Of a stretch of DNA of 64,000 nt, positions 34,786 to 45,720 are shown piece after piece. The DNA lies in contig BDDD01000978.1 in the NCBI GenBank assembly GCA_001972305.1, positions 227,036 through 291,035 on the forward strand. Reading direction: 5' to 3'. Positions within the stretch are counted from its first letter, which is position 1. Every line of letters starts with the position of its first letter. Source of the stretch: Cephalotus follicularis. Its lineage: Eukaryota; Streptophyta; Magnoliopsida; Oxalidales; Cephalotaceae. The notes below the pieces were generated by a model. It made no database searches. It saw nothing but the letters and a program-made list of their open reading frames with translations, and was not told the DNA's origin. Made by a program: the position numbers and the translations under genes.

Positions 34786-37700
34786 AGGGACCGAAGGAGA
34801 ACGCGTGGAAGGGCTAGGGCCGCTGGAGCCAATGCCTCTGAGGGAATGAATATACCGCAAGGAGTGAATGTTCCTCAAGATGATAGAGACCTGATGACCC
34901 GGATTGCAGACTACTTCCAGCAACAGATGGCCTTTAATATGGCCAATGTGGAGGAGATGCCCCAGTACTACGCGCAAGCTCAACCGCAACATAGAGCTCC
35001 CGATCACTGCTCGGGAGAGGATGGTAGTCAGTTCGGAAGGGACATCGAGAGGTTTATGAGAAAGAATCCACCTAGATTCCGGGGAGAACTTGATGCTACA
35101 ATTGCTGAGAGATGGCTTCAAGACTTGGAGAAGATTTTTGCAGTGATGGACTGCACCGATACTCAGAAGCTGAAATTTGCCGTATACCGTCTATGGGGAG
35201 AGGCCACTCACTGGTGGGAGAAGGTCAAAGCGAAGTGGGAGTCAGTTTTACTCGATGCTACATGGGAGAGATTCCAAACAGAGTTCCTCGATTCCTATGT
35301 ACCCTGGATTGAGCAAGAGCGGAGGGAAACAGAACTTCTGGAGTTACGACAAGGGGAGATGACTGTGACCGAGTACTAGGCCAGGTTTATGGAGCTATCC
35401 AGACATTCACCATATCTGGTAGCTGATGATGTGAAAAAGATACGTAGGTTTTTGAAGGGTTTGCGACCGGACCTTCGGTCGAGGATTAGGGCTATGGAGA
35501 TGGGTACTTTTTCGGAGGTCACTCAAAAGGCGAGACTGCTGGAGAGCATATCTAGTGAGGACCGAGCAGAGAGGGCCCGGGCACAACAAATTAAACAGAA
35601 CCCGAAAAGACCAGCTTCATCGAAATGGCAAGGGAGTGGTTCTCCGACTAAATCCTCGAAGAACAGATCTGGACAGACTGCCACACTGGGGACTCCTTGT
35701 CAGGGGAGTAATGCGGGAACTGGAGCTTGTTATCACTGTGGTCGGAAGGGCCACTTGCAGAAGGATTGTTGGAGGATGAACGGGCTATGTTTGAGTTATG
35801 AGGAATCTGGCCATTCAATGAAAGATTGCCCGAAAAGTCAGGCTACAGCACCTACCGTACAAACTAGCAGCAGCGGGGCAACAGCGGGGCCTTCACAGCG
35901 AAGGGTCACCGGCAAGGGCATTGCAAAAGGTAGAGTTTTTACCCTTTCACAGATAGAGGTTTCGGAGTCTACCTCGGTAGTTAGAGGTACACTGTATATT
36001 TATGGTTTTGCTGCTAGAGTATTGATGGACCCTGGAGCATCACATTCTTTCATTTCATCACAGTTTGCATCATGTTTAGATGTAACACCTGACTGTATGC
36101 CATATACCTTGGATGTGAGCACACCTGTCAGAGTTTCCATGTATACAAACACTGTATATAGGGCTTGTGAGATGTCTATGGCAGGCATTTCCTTGTACGC
36201 GGACTTGATAGTATTACCTATCCGCGAGTTTGAGATTATTTTGGGGATGGATTGGCTATCAGCACATCATACTTACATGGACTGCTACAGCAAGACGGTT
36301 GATTTTCGTCTGCCCGATGGTACTACTTTCCAGTTCAAGGGAGACAAGGGGTTTTCTACACCAATTATATCCTTCATCCGTGCGTCGAGGTATCTCGAGA
36401 AAGGATGTGAAGGGTATCTTGCTTATGTGATTGATTGGAGGAAGGAGAAAGGTTTGAGCCTGGAGGAGATCCCAGTAGCGTTTGAATTTCCAGATGTATT
36501 TTCGGATGACTTGGGATCTTTACCACTGAGAAGAAATATGGAGTTTGTTATCGATCTTACACCAGGTACAACTCCTATTTCGAAAGCACCATACAGAATG
36601 GCTCCTGTAGAATTGAGAGAGCTAAAATTACAGTTACAAGATCTGATCGATAAGTGTTTCATTCGACCCAGTGTTTCGCCGTGGGGTGCACCTGTACTGT
36701 TTGTCAAGAAGAAAGATGGGTCAATGAGACTTTGCATCGACTACAGAATGTTGAACAAAGCAACTATCAAGAACAAGTATCCTTTACCTCACATCGAAGA
36801 TTTGTTCGACCAGTTGCAAGGAGCGAGAGTGTTCTCGAAGCTTGATCTGAAAACAGGATATCACCAGTTGAGGGTGAGGGAAGGAGATATTGAGAAAACT
36901 GCCTTCCGGACAAGATACGGTCACTATGAGTTCCTGGTGATGACTTTTGGTGTTACCAATGTACCGACTGCGTTCATGTCATTGATGAACGATGTGTTCT
37001 GACCGTACTTGGACTAGTTCGTCGTTGTGTTTATTGACGACGTACTTGTATACTTAAGAAGTGAGGAAGAGCATGCTTGCCACCTGAGGTTGGCTCTACA
37101 AATTCTCCGAGAGCATCAGCTGTATGCCAAATTCAGTAAGTGCGAATTTTGGCTTGACCATGTGATCTTTCTTGGTCATATTGTATCTGGAGAAGGTTTG
37201 GCGGTGGATCCGTCAAAGACAAAGGTGGTACGAGATTGGCCACAGCCGAGGAATGTGAAGGAGGTACGCAGTTTTCTTGGCTTGGTGGGGTATTACAGAA
37301 GATTTATCCAGAATTTCTAGAGAATAGCTGAGCCTTTGACAAGACTGACCCAGAAGAAGACTTTGTTTGTCTGGGATGATGATTGCGAAGCTAGTTTCTG
37401 TGAATTGAAGGATCAGTTGGTTTCCGCTCCTATCTTGGCATTACCTGAGGGTAATAAGGGCTTTGCAGTCTATAGTGATGCATCGGGTAAGGGCTTGGGC
37501 TGCGTGCTAATGCAACGAGGAAGGGTGATTGCTTATGCTTCTAGGAAACTGAAGCCGTATGAAGAAAACTACCCGACTCATGACCTTGAAATTGCAACTA
37601 TTATCTTTGCCCTTCAGAAGTGGAGACACTATCTTTATGGGGCGCAGTTTGAGATCTTTACCGATCATAAAAGTTTAAGGTACCTGTTCTGCCAGGACAC

Positions 37701-39348
37701 GCTGAACATGAGACAGCGCAGGTGGGTAGAGTTCTTTAATGATTATGACTGCAGTATCCGAAACCACCCAGGGAAAGCGAATGTAGTCGCTTATGCCTTG
37801 AGCCGCAAGGCTATGGTTGCTAGTACAATGATGTCGCAATGGAATATGTTAGAAGACTTCCAAGAGTGGTCTCCGTTCAATCAATCACCGGGGATCTTTC
37901 TAGCCGACATGCGGGTAGAACCAGTGTTACTGCGTCACATCAAAGATGCACAATCGCATGATCCTGAACTGCAGCGGATTCGAGAGAATCTGAATTCAGA
38001 GTCTGATTTTAGAGTACATGAAGATGGTATTATGAGATATCGGGGACGTGTATGTCTTCCGAATGAACCGAGAGTGAAGGATGAGCTACTCCGCGGGGCT
38101 CATAAATCCCTGTACAGTATTCATCCTGGTAGCACCAAGATGTACCAAGATATGAAGAAGACTTACTGGTGGCCCGACATGAAACGCGAGATTGCAGAAT
38201 ATGTAGCAAAGTGTTTGACTTGCCCGAGGGTCAAGGCCGAGCACCAGAGACCTACGGGACTGTTACAGTCATTACCAATGGCAGAATGGAAGTGGGAACA
38301 CATCACGATGGACTTTGTTTCTGGGTTTCCCCTGACTAGGCATCGACATAATTCCGTGTGGGTTATTGTTGATAGACTCACCAAATCAGCACACTTCTTG
38401 CCCATACATGTCACTGATTCTGCGAGCAAGTTGCATCAGTTATATGTGAAAGAGATTGTGAGACTGCACGATGTTCCGGTGAGCATCGTTTGTGATAGGG
38501 ATTCGATTTCCACTTCCAACTTCTGGAAGAGATTCTAGACAGCCTTCGGAACAAGATTGAATCTCAGTACTGCTTTCCACCATCAGACAGACGGACAGTC
38601 AGAGCGTACCATCCAAACCTTAGAGGATATGCTTCGGGCTTGTGTGATCGATTTTGGTGGAACCTGGGAAGACGATATCCCTCTGATAGAGTTTTCTTAT
38701 AACAACAGCTATCACTCGAGTATTGGTATGGCTCCATACGAAGCACTGTACGGGAGAAAATGTAGGTCACCCGTTTGTTGGGATGAGGTTGAGGAACGAC
38801 CATTGCTCGGGTCGGATTTGGTGGAGGAGACTTCAGAGAAAGTCAAGTTCATCAAAGAGAAGCTGCTAGCAGCGCAGAGTCAGCAAAAGAGCTATGCTAA
38901 CAATGTGAAGCGAAGGCCTTTAACCTTCAATGTTGGGGATCACGTGTTTTTGAAGGTATCTCCGTGGAAAGGAGTGCAAAGATTCTGGAAAAAGGGCAAG
39001 CTAGTGCCACGCTATATTGGTCCTTTTGAGATTCTGGAGAGGGTTGGGGAGGTAGCATATCAGCTAGCCTTGCCTCCTGCATTGTCGAGTGTGCACGATG
39101 TCTTTCATGTATCGATGCTACGAGGTTATATCCGAGACCCATCACATGTCCTGGATTATGACTCGGTTACGGTGAGGGATGACCTTTCCTGCAAGGAGTC
39201 ACCTGTGAGAATCTTGGATTGGAAGACACAAGTGTTGAGGAACCGGTCCATTCCGATGGTAAAGGTTCTGTGGCAATTTCATCGGCCGGATGAAGTGACT
39301 TGGGAACGTGAGGATGACATCCGAGAACGTTACCCACACTTGTTCTAG
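34786..39348 (+). pseudogene. G4 gag-pol polyprotein, single frame with stops
   Basis: One reading frame of about 1,520 codons spans the whole element without a frameshift. The start codon is AGG where G7 has ATG. Gag core: about residues 85-225; zinc knuckle [14 protein letters not shown] at about 315-328, with a second knuckle that has lost a Cys ([14 protein letters not shown]). Protease DPGASHSF at about 415; RT from about 600, FIDD box near 37030; RNase H with YSDAS, HDLE and TDHKSL but Asp-to-Tyr in VVAYALSRK; integrase with CLTC, SGFP, CDRD and QSERT; chromodomain end TWEREDDIRERYPHLF. Premature stops are at 35377, 37000, 37015, 37318 and 38536; against G7 four are C-to-T (three CAG to TAG, one CGA to TGA). 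It is clearly a dead copy, probably fairly young. Confidence 0.92.
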
Positions 39349-39380
39349 TATTGTGTTAATTTCGAGGACGAAATTTCTTG

Positions 39381-39393
39381 AAGGAGGGGTGAA
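39381..39393 (+). other. Polypurine tract of G4
   Basis: AAGGAGGGGTGAA directly precedes the 3' LTR and follows GGACGAAATTTCTTG; it is the expected primer for plus-strand synthesis. Confidence 0.8.
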
Positions 39394-40897
39394 TGTAATG
39401 CCCGGTATTTTCCTGAATGTAATATTTCGATTTATGATGTAATCTTAAACTCTAATAAATGAGAATGTTGAGATTTTAAACTCAAAAGATGCTTACAAAC
39501 CCTAGTTATTGTTTTGGAAATGGAATGGGCATGTCAAAACTTAAACGGCGCTGTTTTGGGATAGAGACATCAACGTCTTTGGAAAGACGTCGACGCCTAT
39601 GGGAACCGAGGTACACGTGAATGCATGGGCATGCACGTCGACATTGAGGGAAGGCATCGACACCTTCTTACAAAAAGGGAAAAGACATCGACGTCTAAGG
39701 AAAGACGTCGATGCCTTTGTAAAGAACGTCTGTCACGTTTTTTCACTGACAGAGTAACATGCAATGGGATCTTTGGGGGCTTTACCAGACGCCTTTACAA
39801 GTGAATTGTGACGTGTTGATCATGCTGGTGTGTTGCCAGGAATGCCCAAAACATGCCCCGCACATGGAACATGCAAGGAACATACCATCCTCACATGCAA
39901 CCTGCAAAAGAAAGAAGGGAAGAAAACAAAAGAAAAGTGTAGAATCTGGAAAGAGGGAGAGGGCATGAGAGTGCCCATTAAATGTAAGGAGAAGGATGTT
40001 GGGGGGGAGCCACCTGCATAGGAACAATCCTCCCCACTTCTCTCTCTCATTTTAAAACACAAAAGAAAACAGTGAGTGTGAGAGCCACCATTGTTGAGTT
40101 TGCTTGGAGCTAGAGATTGGAGCTCGTGGGTAGCAGTTACTGAGAGGATCTTGGAGGTGCTGGTAGCCAGAACTTGGGAACTCAAAGAGGTGGTCTTTCC
40201 AGTTCGTAACTTGGAACAATAAGGTAGGGGAAAGTGATAGATTTATACATGCATTTTGGGTTTTAAGTTAATGAATAACATGATGAATAGCATGTTAATG
40301 GTTGAATTGTGATTCTGGACTTGTTGTGGTGTTACTGTGATACACTGAGTTAATCATGCATGTACGATTACATGAATATGTGAGTTGGTTGTGTAAAGGA
40401 TGGATTTGATAATGGCTTGGTGTGTTAAAACTGTGGAAAAAGACGTTCTGGGTTGTAAAGACATCGACGTCTATGTAAAGACGTCGATGCCTTCAGGTGA
40501 AAACGTGAAAAACATCGATGTTTAAGGATAGACATCGACGCCTTTTCTGGGCTTTATATAACTGTAAGGTTATGCCTTCGTGTTGCATGCGAAAGACATC
40601 GATGTCTTTTGATAGACATCGACGCCTTTTTTGGGGATTACAGAACAGTAGTGTTTACTATTGTTGGTAAACCTCCCTTGGAGTTACATGTTTTATGCAT
40701 GAAATGATGTTCTGGTTATAATCCTGTTAACCAGTAGCATACCTTACACGTTGAGAGAGTGATATTCTTTTACATGAAGGATTAAAAGGCCGGATTCTAC
40801 CCTCCAGAATCAAGACTCGCGTACTGATACTCTCTGGTATCATAAAGACATCGATGTCTTTGTAAAGACATCGACGTCTTTGGTCCAAAAACGCCTG
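39394..40897 (+). mobile_element. G4 3' LTR, truncated
   Basis: It begins TGTAATGCCCGG and matches the 5' LTR up to CCAAAAACGCCTGG, then breaks off at 40897. About 1.39 kb of its end is missing. A leader block and donor-like GTAGGG (40224) and both arrays are kept (39565-39716 and 40455-40880). The next base begins an unrelated LTR (G5). Confidence 0.88.
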
Positions 40898-41204
40898 GAT
40901 GATAAGAGGTAGGTTATACTATTGCTTGCATTACATTCATGCATTCTAAATGATTATTTGGATTGATATGTGTACGAATTGTACTTGTATGGATGCATGA
41001 TTGTATATATATATACAAGTATACGAATGGATATGCATATTGCATATGACATATGATATAAGGGTTCGATATTGAATTAAGAGGAGATGAGTTCTTGCCA
41101 TCTCTCAATTCACGGGCTATGGGATGAATCTTAAAAAGGGCTTTGAATTGTTTTGGACATAGTTCCATTGGTTTACAAACTCTTTCACAAACTGCATTTG
41201 CTAC

Positions 41205-41410
41205 AAAAACCGTCGACGCTTTATGCTTTCAAAACCAAACCCGTCGACGCTTTCATGTCTTAAACTAAGTAGTCGATGTTTTATACTTATGCTTTCTAAA
41301 CTTGTCGACGCTCTTATGAGTTAAACCAAACAGTCGACGCCTTATGCTTTAAAACAAACCATTGACGTTTTATACTTGTGCTTTTTAAAAGTGTTAACGC
41401 CCGGGCTAAG
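41205..41410. repeat. GTCGACGCTT array in G5
   Basis: About eight copies of (C/T)GTCGACGCTTTATG-like words, some decayed (ATTGACGTTTTATAC, GTTAACGCCCGGG), occur at a spacing of 30-40 bases. The array corresponds to 14335-14525 of G2, but the flanking words differ, so the two arrays have evolved apart. Confidence 0.85.
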
Positions 41411-42082
41411 CATCAACTCTTAGTGCCCTATTCAGCCCAAACACACCGTTTTACATGGTTTTCCATCCAAAATGGTTGTATCTTCAACCGGATTCCATAG
41501 AAAGCCCCCCTAAGGCTATGTAACATATGGAAATCCTTCTATATCACATTTGATTTCTAAATCGATGTTCAAAGTGAAGTTTTAAGGAAAGTACTCAATA
41601 AAAGAGTTTTACGCAAATGGTTTCTAAATGGTTTTCAAAATGGTCAGGATAGTTCCATTGGGGATATCGAGATGCGGATATCTTATTTGGACTTCCTCTC
41701 CATTGTTTTATGGATTTTAGAATGCTCAGGTACTTCCATTGGGACATCTGGGCGCGGATACTCCCATTTGGACTCCCTTTCCATTCATTATAACATCGAT
41801 AGGGACCAACCAAATGATATATTAAAAATTGATTACAAAATGGATTATTGACACAAAAATGGCCATTGGATATGAAGAATGACATATGATTAAGAAATGA
41901 TCTTTGTATGATTTGACGGATGTGGATCCTATGAGATCCTTTACAAAGTGGTCCTTATTATTTAAAAACATATATGATTTTGGGTCACAACTACGGGATG
42001 GATTATTGGTTGTATTGTATGAGACTAACGAGATAACCCGTTCCTGACATTCATTTCCGCCATGAATGTCAGGAACGATAGA

Positions 42083-42303
42083 CCATATACATTGCGTGGA
42101 CCCCATATATTGGGTGGACCCATATACATTGCACGGACCCCACACATGGGTGGACCCATATACATTGCGCGGGCCCCACACATTGGGTGGACCCATATAC
42201 ATTGCGCGGACCCCACACATGGGTGGACCCATATACATTGTGCGGACCCCACACATTGGGTGGACCCATATACGTTACGCGAACCCAACACATGGGTGGA
42301 CCC
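42083..42303. repeat. 36/37-base minisatellite with 73-base dimer order
   Basis: Six units start with CCATATACATTGC at 42083, 42120, 42156, 42193, 42229 and 42266. Units alternate 37 and 36 bases because CACATTGGGTGG alternates with CACATGGGTGG, giving a 73-base dimer repeated three times. Several overlapping open frames with Gly-Pro-Tyr repeats result from this and are not genes. Confidence 0.95.
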
Positions 42304-42570
42304 CTACAAATCAAGAAGAAAATGACGTGGTCAGTGTTATCTCATTCCTCACACCTCCACGACACCAAAAGTGCGTCGAGGGTGGGATGGACCCTATGGA
42401 CTGATTGTCCCTATGATTGATATGGATTGTTATATGGATTGACTGCAGGCCTATGGCTTTTATGTGATTAGGACCAGCCCAGTATACCACTGCTTAGGGA
42501 TAGTTGGTATACTGACGTCGTCCGCAATTGTCATTTGTGCACACGACATACCATACATATATAATATACC

Positions 42571-42800
42571 ATTGCACGCATATCTCCATTATGCTGATGC
42601 ACTACATGACATACATTGATATACTATTGCACGCATATCACCATTATACTGATGCACTACATGACATACATTGATATACTATTGCACGCATATCACCATT
42701 ATACTGATGCACTACATGACATACATTGATATACTGTTGCACATATATCTCCATTATGCTGATGCACTACATGACATACATTGATATATATTGTTACACG
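42571..42800. repeat. 55-base tandem repeat, four units
   Basis: Units starting (A/G)TTGCAC(G/A)CATATC at 42571, 42626, 42681 and 42736 are exactly 55 bases apart, with a decayed fifth near 42790. In G2 the same site has a (TA)n run and a 28-base duplication. Confidence 0.92.
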
Positions 42801-43522
42801 CATATAACTATTATACTATTTCATGCATAGCATAGTATACCTACATGACATTATGTCGCTGACCCATTTCCACTGTGTTCGGAATGGGTCAGGCCCAGGC
42901 ACAGGTGATGGATTGCAACAAGGTAAGCTGAGAATGACAGGTTTTCTATAACAGCTTTTGTTAGCCAATTGTATATGGAGTTGCTTGTATTTGGATTTGC
43001 TTATAAGAGTTATATAAAAGGGACCTCATGTTTATGATTAAAATGTATTGAAAAATAAGGCTTGTTATGTATAAGGATTGTGAAAAGGAACCCTATGTAT
43101 TTGAGACAAATATAAAGATGTTATAGTTATGTTTTATTCAGCTATTGACCTGCCGACATGTGGCAGTGCTTATGATATGGGTGTTGATGTAAAAGATATA
43201 GACATGACCCCCTATTGTGATAAACTGCTGATTCCTCCTTCGGGAGTGTTGAGATATAAAATGTGTTTTCCTTTACAGGGGGTTTAGTCCTATAAACGAA
43301 TACTTCATGCCAAAATTTCGGGAGATTTTAAGAGTTAGTTTTTATTTGATTTGATTATTCCGCTGATGTTATTTAATGATTCTTCCGCTTATATGACTTT
43401 GGTTTAAAGTTTTAGATTTATAGCACTTTTTGGAGTATGATTACATATGATTGAATGACTGAAGAGAATTAATATCACGCGTCGGGTCATGGGGGTTTAC
43501 TCTCGCGGTTCGGGGCGCGACA

Positions 43523-45705
43523 CTTTCTTAGGGCAATTGTTGAACTACAAAGACTTGCCGTATTATGCTTGCTCCCGGGTTTAGTGGAGGATGGACAATC
43601 TCATTACCATTTGGATTTATCCTAAAGCATAGTGTGGGGTTTGTGCTAAGGAGCATGAGACTGAACAGACCCACCATAGGAAACCTATTTGGAAAGTCAT
43701 ACCTATGTCAATAGGATTCCTATAGTCTCGGTAGTGTATAGTTTATGGTGTCTAGTAAACCATTCGTGGAGCTACGTTGTATCATTAGACCTAAGCGACT
43801 GGCATGCATTGTGTTGTAACTGCTTGGCTTTGATTTCCGCCTTCCCCAGCACTAGCCATGTGCTAGCAAAAGGGTTGTCTTTGGGCCTTGTGGGAGCTTC
43901 ATTGAGATGTATGGGCGAGTTCACAATAAGGGATCGTCACACCCGTATGCAGGGTGATCGGCTCTATATTATTTATGCCCGTTGAGATTCATAAAACCCT
44001 GATCAGGTATAGGTAGACTAGAAAGGGGGTTTCCAGGGATTTTTGCCGAAAGTCTCGATGCGTACGTAAATTTATAGTTATCGCGACTTTACCTAGGGAT
44101 GACATTATTTCGAACCCTGGGTTGCGGTTGGAGCCAAGTATGACGTAGGATACATGACATATATGTCGATGACTGGATAAAGTATTGGTTTACTGGATGT
44201 CGACTTATAGACGTAGTTTATTCTACGGATCCGGGCGGTGATGGGATTCAAACCGGGGCTGTTTTAATAGTCGGGGACTACTGGGATAGTCGTACCAGAA
44301 CTCATGGGATGTTTTGAGAAATTTATAGTCGTACCGGATTCAAACCGGGCTTTTGGGTCCCACCTGATTATTGGAAAAGTGATGCATGCTACACACATGC
44401 TAGCTTGGCGGGAAATCTAGTTTTTAAGCTACAATATATTAATTTGATTGTAGTGATTTTTATTTATTTATTTACCACCGTATTGTCAAATTGATATATT
44501 AAGAGACACCACAGTGGGAGTATGTTGTTACATACATTGTGTGGGGTGCACATAATTCAAACAGGGAGAGACAAAAGAAATGTTTGTGAGCATTTAATTT
44601 ATTAAAAGGAAGAAAGAGATAAAATACAATTTTGACTTGGTCAAAATTCAACACACACGGGTACAACCCGTGTTTGGCGCGCCTGGTATGCGAAAAGGCG
44701 AGAGAGATGCGTTGTGCATCTGGCGACGCGTTCTGGCCGTTGATGTCGATGCCGTTGGTGTCGGTGGCCAGGGAAAGAGGCCGGCTCTCATCCACGGTAA
44801 GCCTCTCTCCCTTTCTCTCCCATTTTTCTCTTCTCTCTCTCCCTGGTTTTGCCCGATGCATTTTCACATCTCCCACTATCGGCGTCTCTTCCGTCGTCGA
44901 CAGTCACCGTGGGTGGAGCAAACCTTTGGCTCTACCTACCTTGGCCTTATATTAGGCATTTCCCGGCGTTGTTTCACCGGGATTGTGGGCACAGAGTCGA
45001 CCCTGTTGACTCAGTGTGCTTTGCGCCGTGACTCGATATTCCACGCTGATTCACGGCGAGTCTTGCATTGGGATGCGTTGGTCGTGCTTTGTAGGTGCCG
45101 GCTGTGGTGGTACGGTGTCGCGGCGATCGTGTTTTCGCAAGGTGGGTTGACTCGCCGCCTTCTGTTCACCACATTCCAGGCCGAGTCTTGGCCACCAGTG
45201 GCTTTGTTGGGTGCTTATCATCCACATATGTCGTCGCCGGTCCATGGCGCGTCATCCGAGTCGCACTGAGTCCGAACTCAGTGGGTCACCTCCACTGTTC
45301 ACCGTCGTCCGGGACGCTTCTCGCACTGTCTCCACCAGAAATGTGCTGAACAGTATTTTCTGAGTTTGTTGGTGTCTTGGTTGAAGTTTTCGTGGACTGG
45401 CCGGAAACCCACAGTGGAGCCGGTAACCGGCAGTTGCTTCCGCAAGCGCGTAGCGGCAAAGTGATAGAGCCGCCAACGTTGGTATGATTTCTTTTTATAT
45501 GTTTCCGCTGTGTTTATGTTGTGAAAAGTGGATGTATGCTTGTTTACGTTAGTTCGTTTGAATATTAAACGGAGTTCCTAGGCGCATAGATTTTGGTAGT
45601 AATGTGTACCTAGAGTTACGAGTCTTGGTGTTTTTGAAAAATTAAAATTATACACACTTGCATCCTAGACCCAAAATCGACCGGGACCCCTCCCGGGTTC
45701 CAACA
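43523..45705 (+). mobile_element. K4 copia 5' LTR, left end missing
   Basis: It follows 51203-53419 closely and ends GGGTTCCAACA just before a primer-binding site. The first ~0.36 kb (matching 50844-51202) is absent because G5 abuts. It has a leader-like segment with CATCCACG|GTAAGCC near 44800, GC hairpins near 44705, and many GAGTC/GACTC words (for example ACTGAGTCCGAACTCAGT near 45267). Open frames of up to 210 codons here are shared with the other LTR but have no recognisable domain. Confidence 0.85.
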
Positions 45706-45707
45706 AG

Positions 45708-45720
45708 TGGTATCAGAGCG
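45708..45720 (+). other. Primer-binding site of K4
   Basis: TGGTATCAGAGCG stands two bases after the LTR end and is complementary to initiator-Met tRNA. Confidence 0.88.

Larger units (their letters stand above)
40898..43522 (+). mobile_element. G5 LTR, 5'-truncated relative of G2 LTR
   Basis: It aligns with 13960-16380: shared anchors are GGTTATACTATTGCTTGCAT, the GTCGACGC array, GTGATTAGGACCAGCC, TATGTCGCTGAC...GAATGGGTCAGG, TATAAAAGGGACC and GGTTCGGGGCGCGACA at the end. About the first 0.85 kb of the LTR is absent. It holds two minisatellites. K4 LTR sequence follows directly, so it was inserted in the K4 5' LTR or joined to it by a deletion. Confidence 0.8.

Noticed and set aside
42025..42420. 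Several overlapping frames with Gly-Pro-Tyr repeats on both strands
   Set aside because: They result from the 36/37-base minisatellite; a 73-base dimer without stops opens many frames at once.
44637..45269. 210-codon frame in the K4 5' LTR, with a 240-codon counterpart at 52333-53055
   Set aside because: It is in an LTR leader, has no recognisable domain, and its length differs between the two LTRs through indels. GC-rich sequence explains the openness. A small LTR-encoded protein is not excluded but not supported.
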